DNA from: Streptomyces sp. NBC_00490
Lineage (GTDB): Bacteria; Actinomycetota; Actinomycetes; Streptomycetales; Streptomycetaceae
NCBI RefSeq assembly: GCF_036013645.1
Contig: NZ_CP107869.1
Location: 9,796,001 to 9,860,000, forward strand
Direction of reading: 5' to 3'
DNA: 64,000 nucleotides
The position numbers and the translations under genes were made by a program. Shown piece by piece: positions 17,424 to 25,974 of the stretch (positions are counted from its first letter, which is position 1; every line of letters starts with the position of its first letter). Under the pieces are notes generated by a model. It searched no databases. It was not told where the DNA came from and saw nothing but the letters and a program-made list of their open reading frames with translations.

Positions 17424-17673
17424 CGACGTCCTCCTTCGTCGCATTGCGTTCCAATTCCCTTCTCCGCCGCTGCCGCCAGCGGATGGCGAGGAGAGCAAGG
17501 TAATGGCCGAGTGACGCGAAGAAGAGCACACTGACCGTGAGGCGTGCCGCCCTCCACACTGTCCCGTTCGGATGCCAGATGGCAGCGGCAAGGTTCATGG
17601 CGACGGCGACGGTGAAGACGACGTTGAGGAGTTTGGCAGCCCCCGCCACTTTGCGAGAAGACACATTCCGCAT
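17407..17673 (-). CDS. small membrane protein (88 aa)
   Basis: Two transmembrane helices (LLNVVFTVAVAMNLAAAIWH and LTVSVLFFASLGHYLALLAI) with a very basic tail RWRQRRRRELERNA. ATG 17673 is preferred to ATG 17679 because AGGGA is eight bases upstream. It overlaps the following 61-residue gene. With the 43-residue gene upstream it makes a mini-operon of three tiny membrane proteins. Function unknown. Confidence 0.65.
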   Translation of the reverse strand: MRNVSSRKVAGAAKLLNVVFTVAVAMNLAAAIWHPNGTVWRAARLTVSVLFFASLGHYLALLAIRWRQRRRRELERNATKEDVDGGCN

Positions 17674-17713
17674 GGTCATTTCCCTGGTGCCAGCTCGTGA
17701 TGTCCGGTCTCTC

Positions 17714-17845
17714 TTACCTGCTGCGGCTCCGCCAGACGACCGCACAGACTACGAACACGAGGATCACCACGACTCCGAACACCCAACTGCTCCATGGACC
17801 GCCGCCGGTGATAACGGCAGCGATACTGGATCCCGTTTCCTTCAT
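17714..17845 (-). CDS. very small membrane protein (43 aa)
   Basis: 43 residues: a short N-terminus (MKETGSSIAAVITGGGP), one strong helix (WVFGVVVILVFVVCAVVW) and the tail RSRSR. GGAG lies five bases before the ATG, a good ribosome binding site, which supports translation despite the size. It is the first gene of a three-gene set and starts just after an Rhs relic on the same strand. A toxin, immunity or regulatory micropeptide is possible but unproven. Confidence 0.55.
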   Translation of the reverse strand: MKETGSSIAAVITGGGPWSSWVFGVVVILVFVVCAVVWRSRSR

Positions 17846-17879
17846 CTCAACTCCAGTTAGGAGAGCCGGTGTTGAGGCC

Positions 17880-18135
17880 TGTGACCTCGGGGCCTGATCC
17901 GCAGCGACAGCAGCCTGGTGGGGTCTCTGCTGCTGATGAAGGCGCCGTTCGCGGACAGGTAGGGGTGGGACTCCTGTCCCGACGGCGCGGGTTGGGTGAA
18001 GCGGCCGAGATGGGCGTCGTAGGCGCAGATGCGGGTGCGCTTGCCCGAGTCGTCGACCAGGCCCAGGTCGTGTCGGCGGCGTCGGTGAGGTAGTAGTAGG
18101 ACTTCCCCCCCCAGTCGTCATGGAATTCAAGTGCC
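17880..18135 (-). pseudogene. Rhs/YD-repeat core relic
   Basis: One minus-strand frame gives EFHDDWGGKSYYYLTDAADT. A shift then gives LVDDSGKRTRICAYDAHLGR followed by FTQPAPSGQES. Together they match the conserved YYLTDALGS...VDDxGxRxxxYxYD...GRFxQPDPSG end of Rhs-associated cores. The frameshift lies near 18060, beside a run of seven G. No N-terminal repeats remain, so this is a stub of a polymorphic-toxin-type gene. Confidence 0.7.
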
Positions 18136-18502
18136 CCTGGGTTCGCGGATGAATCCGGTGCCCACACCGGCAGCAAGTATGTGCGCCCGTTCCACCCAGT
18201 CTTGCGGCACGCGCTGTCCGGCCGGCCCGCCGATTGGGGGTAATCGAGGCGAGGCGAAGACACCTGACCCAGCGAGATCAGTGTGCCGCCTCGACGCACA
18301 CGCCTGGTGGACTGCAGGAGCCAAGACCAAATGCCGCGGGGTCGTACGGGCGATCCGGTGCCGGACCACGGAAACCGACTTGAGGAGACGCAGAGCCAAC
18401 AACCTGTGTACTCGCTGCACACGACACACCAAGGTCCCCTTCCTCATACTGGTCGAGATTTTCCGCAGGCCGCGTGTCGAATTGCTGACCCTGGAGAGAC
18501 CC

Positions 18503-18991
18503 ATGTCCCTTGTCCTGAAGGCGGCGCGAAGAGCCGGCGCCGTGGCACTTGCGCTCGTTTCCCTCATGTTCCTGTCGCCGACACCGGCGCAGGCCGCCAC
18601 GTACGTGGAGTTGCGCAACGACAAGACCCTCAAGTGCCTGGCCATTCCCGGTTCCGACGACAGCTTCGGCGTCGCGGCCGTCCAATGGACGTGCAACGAC
18701 AACGACGACCAGCGTTGGGAGCTGCGCAACAAGGACCAGGGGGACAATGAGGTCTGGCTGGTCAACAAGGCAACCGGCAGATGCCTCGGCGCCGGCAACG
18801 CCGACCGCATGGCGACCTTCCAGTACTCCTGCGGTTCCGGCTCCGAATTCCTGTGGATCTACGACAGCATCGGCCGCCTGCGTCACCCGTACGGCGACTA
18901 CTGCCTCGCCGTTCCCAACTCCCAAACTGCCAGCGGCGTCCAGCCGATCCTGTGGACCTGCACCCTCAACCAGGACCAGCGGTGGAGCTGA
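18503..18991 (+). CDS. secreted ricin-type (RICIN) lectin domain protein
   Basis: 162 residues. Residues 1-32 are a Sec signal peptide (RRAGAVALALVSLMFLSP, cleavage after AQA). The mature protein is one beta-trefoil ricin B lectin domain with repeated CLAIPGS, WTCNDNDDQRWEL, GRCLGAGN and WTCTLNQDQRWS, i.e. the QxW repeats that bind sugars. No enzyme domain is attached, so it is a small secreted carbohydrate-binding protein. The ATG has GGAGAG upstream. The frame is open earlier but without coding character. Confidence 0.88.
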   Translation: MSLVLKAARRAGAVALALVSLMFLSPTPAQAATYVELRNDKTLKCLAIPGSDDSFGVAAVQWTCNDNDDQRWELRNKDQGDNEVWLVNKATGRCLGAGNADRMATFQYSCGSGSEFLWIYDSIGRLRHPYGDYCLAVPNSQTASGVQPILWTCTLNQDQRWS

Positions 18992-19004
18992 CCCGCCCTC
19001 AGGC

Positions 19005-19190
19005 CGCAGCTTCGGTCTCATCGTCGGCCACAGTTCCACCTGGACGTCCGGGTCGCCCAAAGAGCGGCTCAGGAGGGTTGCGACGCCGCGGATGAGGTAG
19101 CCCAGGGTGTGGCGGTGGACGCCGAAGTCGACCGCCGCCGCGTCCTATCGGCCGTGGCGGGCGAGCCGTCTGCGCAGGGAGACCGCCGAT
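19005..19190 (-). pseudogene. PucR-type C-terminal helix-turn-helix relic
   Basis: The minus strand reads SLRRRLARHGR, a stop, then DAAAVDFGVHRHTLGYLIRG and SLGDPDVQVELWPTMR. This is the conserved C-terminal DNA-binding end of PucR/CdaR regulators (GVHRHTLRNRLRRIEELxxxDLDDPDVRVELWLAL). The in-frame stop and the absence of upstream domains show it is a relic. Confidence 0.7.
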
Positions 19191-19434
19191 CGCCACGGCC
19201 CCGTCGCATCGCCTTCGTGCATGGTGTCCCGCTGGGGACACCGTTGGCGAATGCGGGCGTGGTCGCAAAATGACCTTGCGTGGTGGGATGACGGCCGGGC
19301 ACGGCGTGAGGACGCGAGCGTCGGGTGATCGGAGTGCCGCTGTCCACGTCTGCCGGGTGGAGGGACAGTGATCGGGCCGTTAGGAACTGTCCGATGGGTG
19401 ATGTGAGCTGGTCAGAGCCGTGCCCTAGTGTTCG

Positions 19435-19851
19435 ATGCTGAACGAAGGGGGCCGCTTGTCACCCGATACGGCTGAAGCAGAGGCGGGGATGAAGGGGATC
19501 ACGTTCCCCGCCTGGCAGGGAAAGCACTACGTGACCCTGGCTGAACTCCTGGTTCGCCTCGGCAGCTTCGGCCTGGACCTGACGTGGCGCGTCGAATTCG
19601 ACGAGATCGTCGACCCTCGCTGTGCCGAGTTGGAGAGACTGTCTGCCGACGGCGGCATGGACACGTTGACGCTGTTGTCGCTGACGACCCCTTTCCTTCA
19701 GTTGATCGACGCCGAAGCGCGCGGGTTCGCCGGGGACGAGGTGCAGGTCGTCCTGACTGAAGCAGACAGCTCGTTGTGGGACGTCCGGGCTCTCGACGAG
19801 CGCGTTCTCACGGAGCTACGTCGCCACTACCCGGATGCAACGGACCTCTGA
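19435..19851 (+). CDS. uncharacterised protein (138 aa)
   Basis: 138 residues, soluble, acidic, mixed alpha/beta (FPAWQGKHYVTLAELLVRLG, then FDLTWRV-like GLDLTWRVEFDEIVDP). The first reliable start is ATG 19435; ATG 19489 (MKGITFPAW) is an alternative. Codon use is Streptomyces-like. It may be an immunity-type or housekeeping orphan. No function assigned. Confidence 0.6.
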   Translation: MLNEGGRLSPDTAEAEAGMKGITFPAWQGKHYVTLAELLVRLGSFGLDLTWRVEFDEIVDPRCAELERLSADGGMDTLTLLSLTTPFLQLIDAEARGFAGDEVQVVLTEADSSLWDVRALDERVLTELRRHYPDATDL

Positions 19852-20192
19852 GCGGGGCGTTTTGCTTCCCGTGGAGCCACAGACGGATCGAGGCCACGGC
19901 CTCCGTGCCATGAAAGACGTAGGCCCTCTTGTCGGCGGAGGCCGCTCAATAGTGCGCCCGGTCCGAGAAGTTGGCATGTGGCGCCGGCAACAGGGCCGAC
20001 ATCCGTCGTCTTATCGCCCGTGTCATGAACATCGCGCGGTCCGGTAAACGCCGAACCGCCGACGTTCCTCGGCCATTGTGTTGCTGTCCGCTCCTCGAGC
20101 TCGTGCCCGGCGCCAGGATCCACGCCCAGAGGAAGCCTGTACACAGGCCAGGCGGCGAAAGAGCTGGATGTGCCCGGGCACACCTCTGGTAC
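19852..20192. other. gene-poor gap
   Basis: No credible coding sequence, RNA or repeat was recognised between the 138-residue gene and the convergent acetyltransferase. Confidence 0.4.
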
Positions 20193-20750
20193 TCAGCTCG
20201 GCAGGGACCTGGTGAGCACCAGATATACGGAATCCCCGGTGCCAGGACGGAGTTCCCCGAGCGGCTCCCAACCCCATGCCCGAAGGGCGGCCTGCGCCAC
20301 CCTGTTGGCGGGGTCGACCAGGATGACAGCCAGTTCCGCGTGGCTGGCGGAGAGCAGCGTTTCTACAAGGCGACCGCCGATTCCGCGACGACGGTGCTCC
20401 GGCAGCACCATCAGCTCGGCTATGACGAACGCCTTGCCAGAGGCGGTGAGTTCCTCGACCTCGTCGGGAACGACACCGACGAACCCCCGCCACCACGAGC
20501 CGTCACGGTGCAGCGGATACCCGTACGTCACCCCCGCGGGTTCGTCGTCATCGCCTTCCTCATCGTCAGCCGCCACCATGGCGAAGCCCTGACGTTGGAC
20601 ATCCTCCGCGAGTCTGGCCAGGAACCGTTCGCGATTGCGGTACTCCTCACCCGGGGGTTCCTCATAGGCAGCCACGTACAGGTCCGCCAGCTTTTCCCGG
20701 TCACCGTCAGCCTGCCACCGGCTCAGCTTGCGGAAGAACACCTGCCCCAT
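20193..20750 (-). CDS. GNAT N-acetyltransferase
   Basis: 185 residues. The acetyl-CoA pyrophosphate-binding motif A is LMVLPEHRRRGIGGRLVE (R/QxxGxG/A), followed by the family's beta-bulge ILVDPANRVAQAALRAWGWE. The long acidic insert VAADDEEGDDDEPAG is unusual. ATG 20750 is chosen for its upstream AGGGG; the frame is open to 20768. Substrate unknown. Confidence 0.88.
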   Translation of the reverse strand: MGQVFFRKLSRWQADGDREKLADLYVAAYEEPPGEEYRNRERFLARLAEDVQRQGFAMVAADDEEGDDDEPAGVTYGYPLHRDGSWWRGFVGVVPDEVEELTASGKAFVIAELMVLPEHRRRGIGGRLVETLLSASHAELAVILVDPANRVAQAALRAWGWEPLGELRPGTGDSVYLVLTRSLPS

Positions 20751-20831
20751 ACCATTCCCCTCGCCCACGGCTCCCGGCAGTCAGACTGCCCCATCGCCGC
20801 TGATCCTATGCGGGGGCGCCAGGCACACTCG

Positions 20832-21261
20832 ATGGCCATGCCCCTGCTTTACCCGCCGCAGCGAGGTACCTCTTTTCGAAGGCCGTCAGCCTGGGTCAAC
20901 CTTCTCACCGGCATCGTCATCAACGCCCTCGGCGAAGCCCGCGAACTCGAAGCAGCAACCCTCCAGCCACAGGAACAACCCGCCACACCCGACGCCTGTA
21001 CGAGCGCAACGCAACAGCTCGCCACTCGACGCCCGGAAGCCGAGTCGGCCGCTCTGCCCGGGCCCCGGCCCTCGCGAACAGGCGGCCCCATCGCGACACC
21101 CATCGCGCCGCGCCTCGAAGCAGACGCTCAAGGATCGTGTCGCCGCAGGCTGCTGTCCACCGTGCACCGCCAGATCGACGCGGCCGAAGCGGGGCGGAAC
21201 CTCACCGCTGCCCGACCGACGGTGAACGCGGCCTGGGCAGAAGCTGTTTCGCACGGGCCGT
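20832..21261 (+). pseudogene. fragment of an unidentified gene
   Basis: The plus frame around 20832-21261 contains coding-like stretches ([28 protein letters not shown]) but runs straight into the IS5 relic without a natural end and has no convincing start. It may be the 5' part of a gene truncated by the IS5 insertion. Confidence 0.3.
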
Positions 21262-21505
21262 GCCAGTGGCCAGCGGAGATCTGCCGGACGAGCAACGGGC
21301 CGTGCTGGAGCCACAGTTACCGAACGACAGGCAGCCTGGCCGCCCGCCGAAGTTCAACCCACATGTCTTCCAGGATCGGCACGCCGTCGAGTGCGGCATC
21401 AATCGACTCAAAAGGCACCGCGTCGTGGCCGCGAGGGACGGACTACCAGGAGCAGTCCGCTACGAGGCAACCGTCCTTGTCGCGGCCATCAACGAATTGC
21501 GGTGA
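21262..21505 (+). pseudogene. IS5-family transposase relic with internal deletion
   Basis: The frame reads [20 protein letters not shown] and GRPPKF, the IS5 N-terminus. It then jumps directly to [20 protein letters not shown] and [14 protein letters not shown], the C-terminus. The whole central DDE region (about 200 residues) is deleted in frame. The stop is at 21503-21505. The end overlaps the 3' end of the minus-strand acetyltransferase. Confidence 0.8.
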
Positions 21506-22044
21506 CCAGCGTCATCGAGAGCGATCCAGTAGCGACGCTTGACCCCGATTTCGGTGCTGCGCACGTCTTCGAGGACGCCGCCATTGCTTTCGATGGTGCG
21601 CGCGGAGCCGACGTTGCCCTCGTCACAGGTGAGGAGGACCCGGTCCAGACCGAGCGCAGGTGCCTTGAGTAGAACCGTTCCCAGCGCCCACGTGGCCAGT
21701 CCGCGTCTCCTGGCAGAAGGCCGAATGCTGTAGCCGATGTGTCCGCCGCCTTCCAACAGAAGGGCGTTCAGATAGTGCCGAAGGTCGATGGCCCCGAGGT
21801 ACGTCTCGCCGTCGACGATCCACCAGTGGGTGGCGTGGACGCGCCCTTCCCCGACCGGCAGCGACCGGTCCGATTGCTGCCGCAGTCGCTCGACCCATGA
21901 GGCGAACTCTTCCGGGCTGTCCAGATCACCGTCACCAACCAGCCGCAGACCGGCCCCGTCCTGGTGAGCACCGGGCTGCCACTCGTCACGCGCCGTGAGC
22001 CACGAGGAATGCAGCCGTCCAGTGGGCGCGATCAGTTCAGCCAT
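21460..22044 (-). CDS. GNAT N-acetyltransferase, C-terminus altered by IS5 relic
   Basis: 194 residues. Motif A is [20 protein letters not shown] and motif [19 protein letters not shown], typical of GNATs with a KRRYWI end. About the last 15 residues after [10 protein letters not shown] lie over the end of the IS5 relic, so the natural C-terminus was probably replaced. The catalytic core is complete. ATG 22044 begins the conserved part; 22086 is the longest start. Confidence 0.85.
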   Translation of the reverse strand: MAELIAPTGRLHSSWLTARDEWQPGAHQDGAGLRLVGDGDLDSPEEFASWVERLRQQSDRSLPVGEGRVHATHWWIVDGETYLGAIDLRHYLNALLLEGGGHIGYSIRPSARRRGLATWALGTVLLKAPALGLDRVLLTCDEGNVGSARTIESNGGVLEDVRSTEIGVKRRYWIALDDAGHRNSLMAATRTVAS

Positions 22045-22162
22045 GCGAGGGACGATAACACCCGCACCCCCTATGTGATCAGGCACTTTTATGTCAGATC
22101 GGAAGCCTGGGCCGTCGGATGGAGTGCAGCGGGTAAGCGGGCTCGAGGCGAGATCGGCTCAT

Positions 22163-23549
22163 CGGGTCTGTCCTTCGTGGATACCCCGGCCTTCAGGCCG
22201 GGGAGGAAATGAAGCTCCTGCGGAGCAGGGCAGGGAAAGCCGGTTGGCCGCCGCGGCGGACCGGGGTCCACCGCCCCCCGGACGACACCCGCTGCCCATA
22301 CGGAAGTTGATAGAGTGTGAGACGTGACGCGGCAGGTCAAGCGGGCGTTCAAGTACCGCTTTTATCCCACCGGCGTGCAGGCGGCTGAGTTGTCGCGCAC
22401 GTTCGGCTGTGTCCGCCTCGTCTACAACAAGGCCTTGGAGGAGCGCACCCGGGCCTGGTACGGCGAGCAGCGCCGCATCTCCTACGTGCAGTCCTCGGCC
22501 GCGCTGACGCAGTGGAAGAAGACCGAGGAACTGGCCTTCCTGGCGGAGGTGTCCTCGGTTCCGTTGCAGCAGGCGCTGCGCCATTTGCAGACGGCGTTCG
22601 GGAACTTCTTCGCCCAGCGTGCGAAGTACCCGCGCTACAAGTCCCGTAAGAAGTCCCGCGCGTCGGCCGAGTACACGCGTAGCGCCTTCACCTGGCGCGA
22701 CGGGCGCCTGACGCTGGCGAAGATGGCCGGCCCTTTGGACATCCGCTGGTCGCGCCCGCTGCCCGAGGGGACGGAGCCGAGCACGGTGACGGTGTCCCGT
22801 GACGCGGCGGGTCGCTGGTTCGTGTCCCTGCTGTGCGAGGACACCATCGCCCCGGCCCCCGCCACCACGGCGGCCGTCGGCCTGGACGCCGGGATCACCT
22901 CCCTGGTGACCCTGTCCACCGGGGAAAAGGTCGCCAACCCGAGGCATGAGAGGCGGGATCGAACACGGCTGGCCCGTGCGCAGCGGGAGTTGTCGCGCAA
23001 GGCGAAGGGCTCGGCGAACCGGGAGAAGGCCCGCCGCAAGGTCGCCCGCGTGCATGCGCGGATCGCCGACCGGCGCCGCGACGTCCTGCACAAGCTATCG
23101 ACTCGACTCGTCCGCGAGAACCAAACGGTCGTGATCGAGGACCTGAGCGTGCGCAACCTGCTGAAGAACGGCACGCTCGCACGCGCCATCTCGGACGCGG
23201 CCTGGACGGACCTGCGTTCCATGCTGGAGTACAAGTGCGCCTGGTACGGGCGCGAGCTCGTCGTGATCGACCGATGGTTCCCCAGCAGCAAGCTGTGCGG
23301 GAACTGCGGCACGGTCGCGGCGAAGATGCCGCTGAACGTCCGCGAATGGACGTGCGCCTGCGGCGTCGTGCATGACCGTGACGTGAACGCGGCACGTAAC
23401 ATCCTGGCCGCCGGGCTGGCGGCATCTGCCTGTGGAGACGGTGTAAGACCTCAACGGGAGTCCTCCCGGACGGGGCAGTCGTCGGTGAAACAGGAACCCC
23501 AGCGGGCGACCGCTGGAATCCCCCGCCTTTAGGCGGGGGAGGAAGTCAA
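22163..23549 (+). mobile_element. IS200/IS605-group element, tnpB only (IS1341 type), copy 1
   Basis: A 1387-base element preceded by TCAT. The left end carries hairpin CCCCGGCC-TTCA-GGCCGGGG and the right end CCCCCGCC-TTTA-GGCGGGGG followed by AGGAAGTCAA. Copy 2 at 55686 has identical length, the same ends and the same preceding TCAT, which fixes the boundaries. There is no tnpA transposase and no target duplication, as expected for this group. Mobilisation would need TnpA in trans. Confidence 0.85.
22324..23532 (+). CDS. tnpB: TnpB RNA-guided nuclease, copy 1
   Basis: 402 residues. The RuvC triad appears intact: D188 in VGLDAGI, E272 in VIEDLSVRN and D353 in HDRDVNAARN. The four-Cys zinc finger is C325-x2-C328...C344-x-C346, and the N-terminus KRAFKYRFYPTGVQ is the family signature. 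TnpB cleaves DNA next to a target-adjacent motif, guided by an RNA from the element's right end, which helps retain the element. The start is GTG. The stop codon TAG lies inside the loop of the right-end hairpin. About 96% identical to copy 2 by eye. Confidence 0.93.
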   Translation: MTRQVKRAFKYRFYPTGVQAAELSRTFGCVRLVYNKALEERTRAWYGEQRRISYVQSSAALTQWKKTEELAFLAEVSSVPLQQALRHLQTAFGNFFAQRAKYPRYKSRKKSRASAEYTRSAFTWRDGRLTLAKMAGPLDIRWSRPLPEGTEPSTVTVSRDAAGRWFVSLLCEDTIAPAPATTAAVGLDAGITSLVTLSTGEKVANPRHERRDRTRLARAQRELSRKAKGSANREKARRKVARVHARIADRRRDVLHKLSTRLVRENQTVVIEDLSVRNLLKNGTLARAISDAAWTDLRSMLEYKCAWYGRELVVIDRWFPSSKLCGNCGTVAAKMPLNVREWTCACGVVHDRDVNAARNILAAGLAASACGDGVRPQRESSRTGQSSVKQEPQRATAGIPRL

Positions 23550-23569
23550 TTGGCCGCGATTGCTCGTGG
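23400..23569 (+). ncRNA. predicted right-end guide RNA (reRNA/omega RNA) of TnpB copy 1
   Basis: Inferred from family knowledge: the guide RNA covers the tnpB 3' end and right end, then runs into the flank. The scaffold would end at ...GTCAA (23549) and the guide would be TGGCCGCGATTGCTCGTGGG. The 5' limit is a guess; the hairpin at 23519-23540 is seen directly. Confidence 0.45.
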
Positions 23570-23599
23570 GCGCTGGACGGGCTTTCGGCGGTGCCTCGT

Positions 23600-24116
23600 C
23601 TATCGGGTGTTGTCGGGGCTGCCTGCCAGAGAGCCGCCTATCCAGAAGGGCAGTGCCTTTTGATCTTTGCTCAGGGACCGGCGTATGGCGTTGACCAACT
23701 GCACCTGCGCCTGGGCGGGTGCCCTGCTGGCCTGGGCGAACTCTTCCTGGCTCAACGGATCACGCGCCGGGTCGCGTGCCGGGTCACGCGCCACCTGGTC
23801 CAGGAAGACGCCGATGGCCTTGCCGAAGCTGTCGATCTCCGTCGCGACGGCCGCGGGAGCGACCAGGCTGGCACGGGTCAGGGCCGCGCTCCACTCGCTC
23901 CAGTCGTAGTCCCATCCCTGCCGATCGGCATGGGCGCGACTGATGACCATCGTGAACTTCGTAGTGGCTGATCAGTTCCTGATAGGCGAGCAACTGCTTG
24001 TCCCGCAGCCACTGACGGTCCTGAGCCCGGTGCGTGACGATGCCCCCGACCAGAACCCCGACCGTGGCGGCCAGCGCCCCAGCGGCTGTGGTGACCAGTG
24101 TGTCCAGCAGCGCCAC
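23600..24116 (-). pseudogene. frameshifted uncharacterised membrane-anchored protein
   Basis: The N-terminal frame from 24116 gives MALLDTLVTTAAGALAATVG, a single helix, then RAQDRQWLRDKQLLAYQELI ending at SHYE. The continuation FTMVISRAHADRQGWDYDWS and LTRASLVAPAAVATEID is in a different frame, reading to 23600. A two-base deletion near 23955 explains this. Streptomyces has many intact proteins with this plan (one anchor, then a helical cytosolic domain). A DPARDPARDP repeat is present near the C-terminus. Confidence 0.65.
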
Positions 24117-24313
24117 CCCAGGCCCCGCATTCCCCGTCGCTTGAACAAAAGCGGATCGAACCTACTGGCAACCAACCGCTGATGACAATCCTCAACTACG
24201 GTCACAGGAGCCAGATCGGCGGGTCCGCGAGCAGGATCATCTCCGCAACAGGTTGACTTCGGTACGGAGCCCAGGGGGCACACACCCCGAGGGTCACCTC
24301 GGTGGAGGTCACG

Positions 24314-24898
24314 TCATCCTTCGGAGGCGTGGTCACCAGGGTCGGCCTGGAAGCCGGCGATCAGGGTGTCGATGAGGAAGTGGAAACTCCGCGTGACGTC
24401 GCGGGCCATTTTGAAGCCGTCGGCGCCTTCAAGGGTGACGAACCCGTGAAGTGCTGATCGCATTGCCCGTGCGGAGTCGACTACGCGGGCGTCGGGCAGG
24501 CCGAAACCGGCGAGGACGTCGAGCAGAACCTGCAATGCCGCTTCGCTGACGCGGCGGTCCTCCTCGTCATCGGGCGCTGGGGCGGGGAGGGTGGCGGCGT
24601 AGCGGCCGGGATGCTCCAGGGCCCAGCGGCGGTAGCTGTCGGCGAACGCCCGGACCGCGTCCGGGCCGGAACGGCCGACGGACTCCCGGGCCAGTTGATG
24701 GGCGAATTCGCGCTTGGCCTGGACGGAGATGCCGTGCCGCAGTTCGTGCAGGGAGCCGACGTGCTTGTACAGGGACGGCGGCCGTACGCCGAGCCTGTCG
24801 GCCAGCAGCCCCATGGTCAGGCCCGCCAGACCGACCTCGTCGGCGAGCTCCGCTCCTGCCGCGACGACGGAGCTCGTATCGAGGCCCGCTCTAGGCAC
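24314..24898 (-). CDS. TetR-family regulator
   Basis: 194 residues. The N-terminal helix-turn-helix is GLAGLTMGLLADRLGVRPPS followed by LYKHV, the TetR signature, with a WHG-type C-terminal ligand domain (SALHGFVTLE). Its ATG overlaps the stop of the upstream hydrolase gene by eight bases, so it is the second gene of that operon. A 9-1-9 palindrome upstream of the hydrolase is the obvious autoregulatory operator. Confidence 0.92.
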   Translation of the reverse strand: MPRAGLDTSSVVAAGAELADEVGLAGLTMGLLADRLGVRPPSLYKHVGSLHELRHGISVQAKREFAHQLARESVGRSGPDAVRAFADSYRRWALEHPGRYAATLPAPAPDDEEDRRVSEAALQVLLDVLAGFGLPDARVVDSARAMRSALHGFVTLEGADGFKMARDVTRSFHFLIDTLIAGFQADPGDHASEG

Positions 24899-25727
24899 GG
24901 GCGTGTGCTTCCAGGAAGGCCAGCAGCAGGGACACCGTCTCCTCGGGGTATTGGTCGTGCGGGTAGTGGCCGGCTCCCTCGATCACCGCGAGCTCACCGA
25001 CACCGGCCGGCATCGCGGCCACGATCGCCTCGCCCTCGGCGCGCGGATCGACCCAGTCGGGGTCGAGCGAGCCCTGCACGATCAGGGCAGGGCACCGTAC
25101 GTTGCCCAACTGGGCGCCGGCGTCGGTCGGCGCCGACTGCCCCATCTTCTGCAGCGCCCGCATCCGGCCGGGCTCACCCAGCATCGCCTCGATGCGGGCC
25201 AGCCGGTCGGTCCAGTCGGCTGGCTTGCGGCCCGGGTAGGCGTGGTCGAGGTAGCGGGACCACAGTCCCACGCTGCCGAACAGGCTGGCGCCGAGCAGCC
25301 GGAAGGCACCCTTGCGGTAGCTCTTCGAGCGGAAGTCGCCGAGCCTGATCGACTGCGCGCGCGTGAAGGGGGCCAGCTCGATGATGCCCCGGACCAGGCC
25401 GGAATCCTGGGCGGCCGCGATGGTGGCGGCGCCGCCGGAGATCGAGTGGCCGACCAGGACGGCCGGGCCGCTGTCGATGTGGCGGATCACCGCGAGCAGA
25501 TCGCCCGCGATGTCGGTGCGCGAGTAGGAAGGCCATTGCCCGCTCGACTCACCACAGCCCCGCAGGTCGACCGCGGCCACCCGGTACCCCGCCGCCACCA
25601 GGCGCGGCAGGACGAACCTGTACGCGGCGCGGCTGTCCCCCATGCCGTGGGCCAGGACGATCAGCGGCCCTTCTCCGGCGACCTCGTAGGCGATGGTGCC
25701 GTCCGGGACGGAGACAAACTCAGCCAT
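24891..25727 (-). CDS. alpha/beta-fold hydrolase
   Basis: 278 residues. The nucleophile elbow is GHSISGG (Ser about 99), the acid is in QGSLDPDW and the histidine in IEGAGHYPHDQ; the oxyanion segment is AHGMGDS. This is the complete triad of a soluble esterase or C-C hydrolase-like enzyme. It is followed, with overlap, by the TetR gene and preceded by an operator, so the enzyme is probably induced by its substrate or a related compound. Confidence 0.92.
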   Translation of the reverse strand: MAEFVSVPDGTIAYEVAGEGPLIVLAHGMGDSRAAYRFVLPRLVAAGYRVAAVDLRGCGESSGQWPSYSRTDIAGDLLAVIRHIDSGPAVLVGHSISGGAATIAAAQDSGLVRGIIELAPFTRAQSIRLGDFRSKSYRKGAFRLLGASLFGSVGLWSRYLDHAYPGRKPADWTDRLARIEAMLGEPGRMRALQKMGQSAPTDAGAQLGNVRCPALIVQGSLDPDWVDPRAEGEAIVAAMPAGVGELAVIEGAGHYPHDQYPEETVSLLLAFLEAHARA

Positions 25728-25758
25728 GACATCTCCTGCTCGTTCAAATGCAACAACG

Positions 25759-25788
25759 GTTAGCTAATCTGATTAGCTAGAAGCTAAC
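25759..25788. promoter_or_regulatory. palindromic TetR-type operator
   Basis: TAGCTAATC-T-GATTAGCTA (25761-25779) is a perfect 9-1-9 inverted repeat. An outer repeat GTTAGCT (25759-25765) pairs with AGCTAAC (25782-25788). The AT-rich block stands out strongly in a 70%-GC region, 30-60 bases upstream of the hydrolase ATG. It most likely binds the co-encoded TetR protein. Confidence 0.8.
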
Positions 25789-25974
25789 GCCAATAGCCAA
25801 GGGGGTCAACCCAGGTCGGGTATCAGGTGAGGGGGAGGGCGAGGGGGAGGACATGGCCGAGCCGGTGACACTTCAGGAGCCGGTGGAACCCTCGACGAGG
25901 TGCGGGTGATGGGGGCGATCAGGGTGTCGCACTGGCGGGAAGGTCTCACGACGGACGTCCTGCCGATGTGCACC

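Noticed and set aside
23784..24116. 110-aa minus-strand frame as a complete gene
   Set aside because: After SHYE the frame turns into Arg-rich nonsense, while the coherent continuation is in another frame. Merged into one frameshifted pseudogene.
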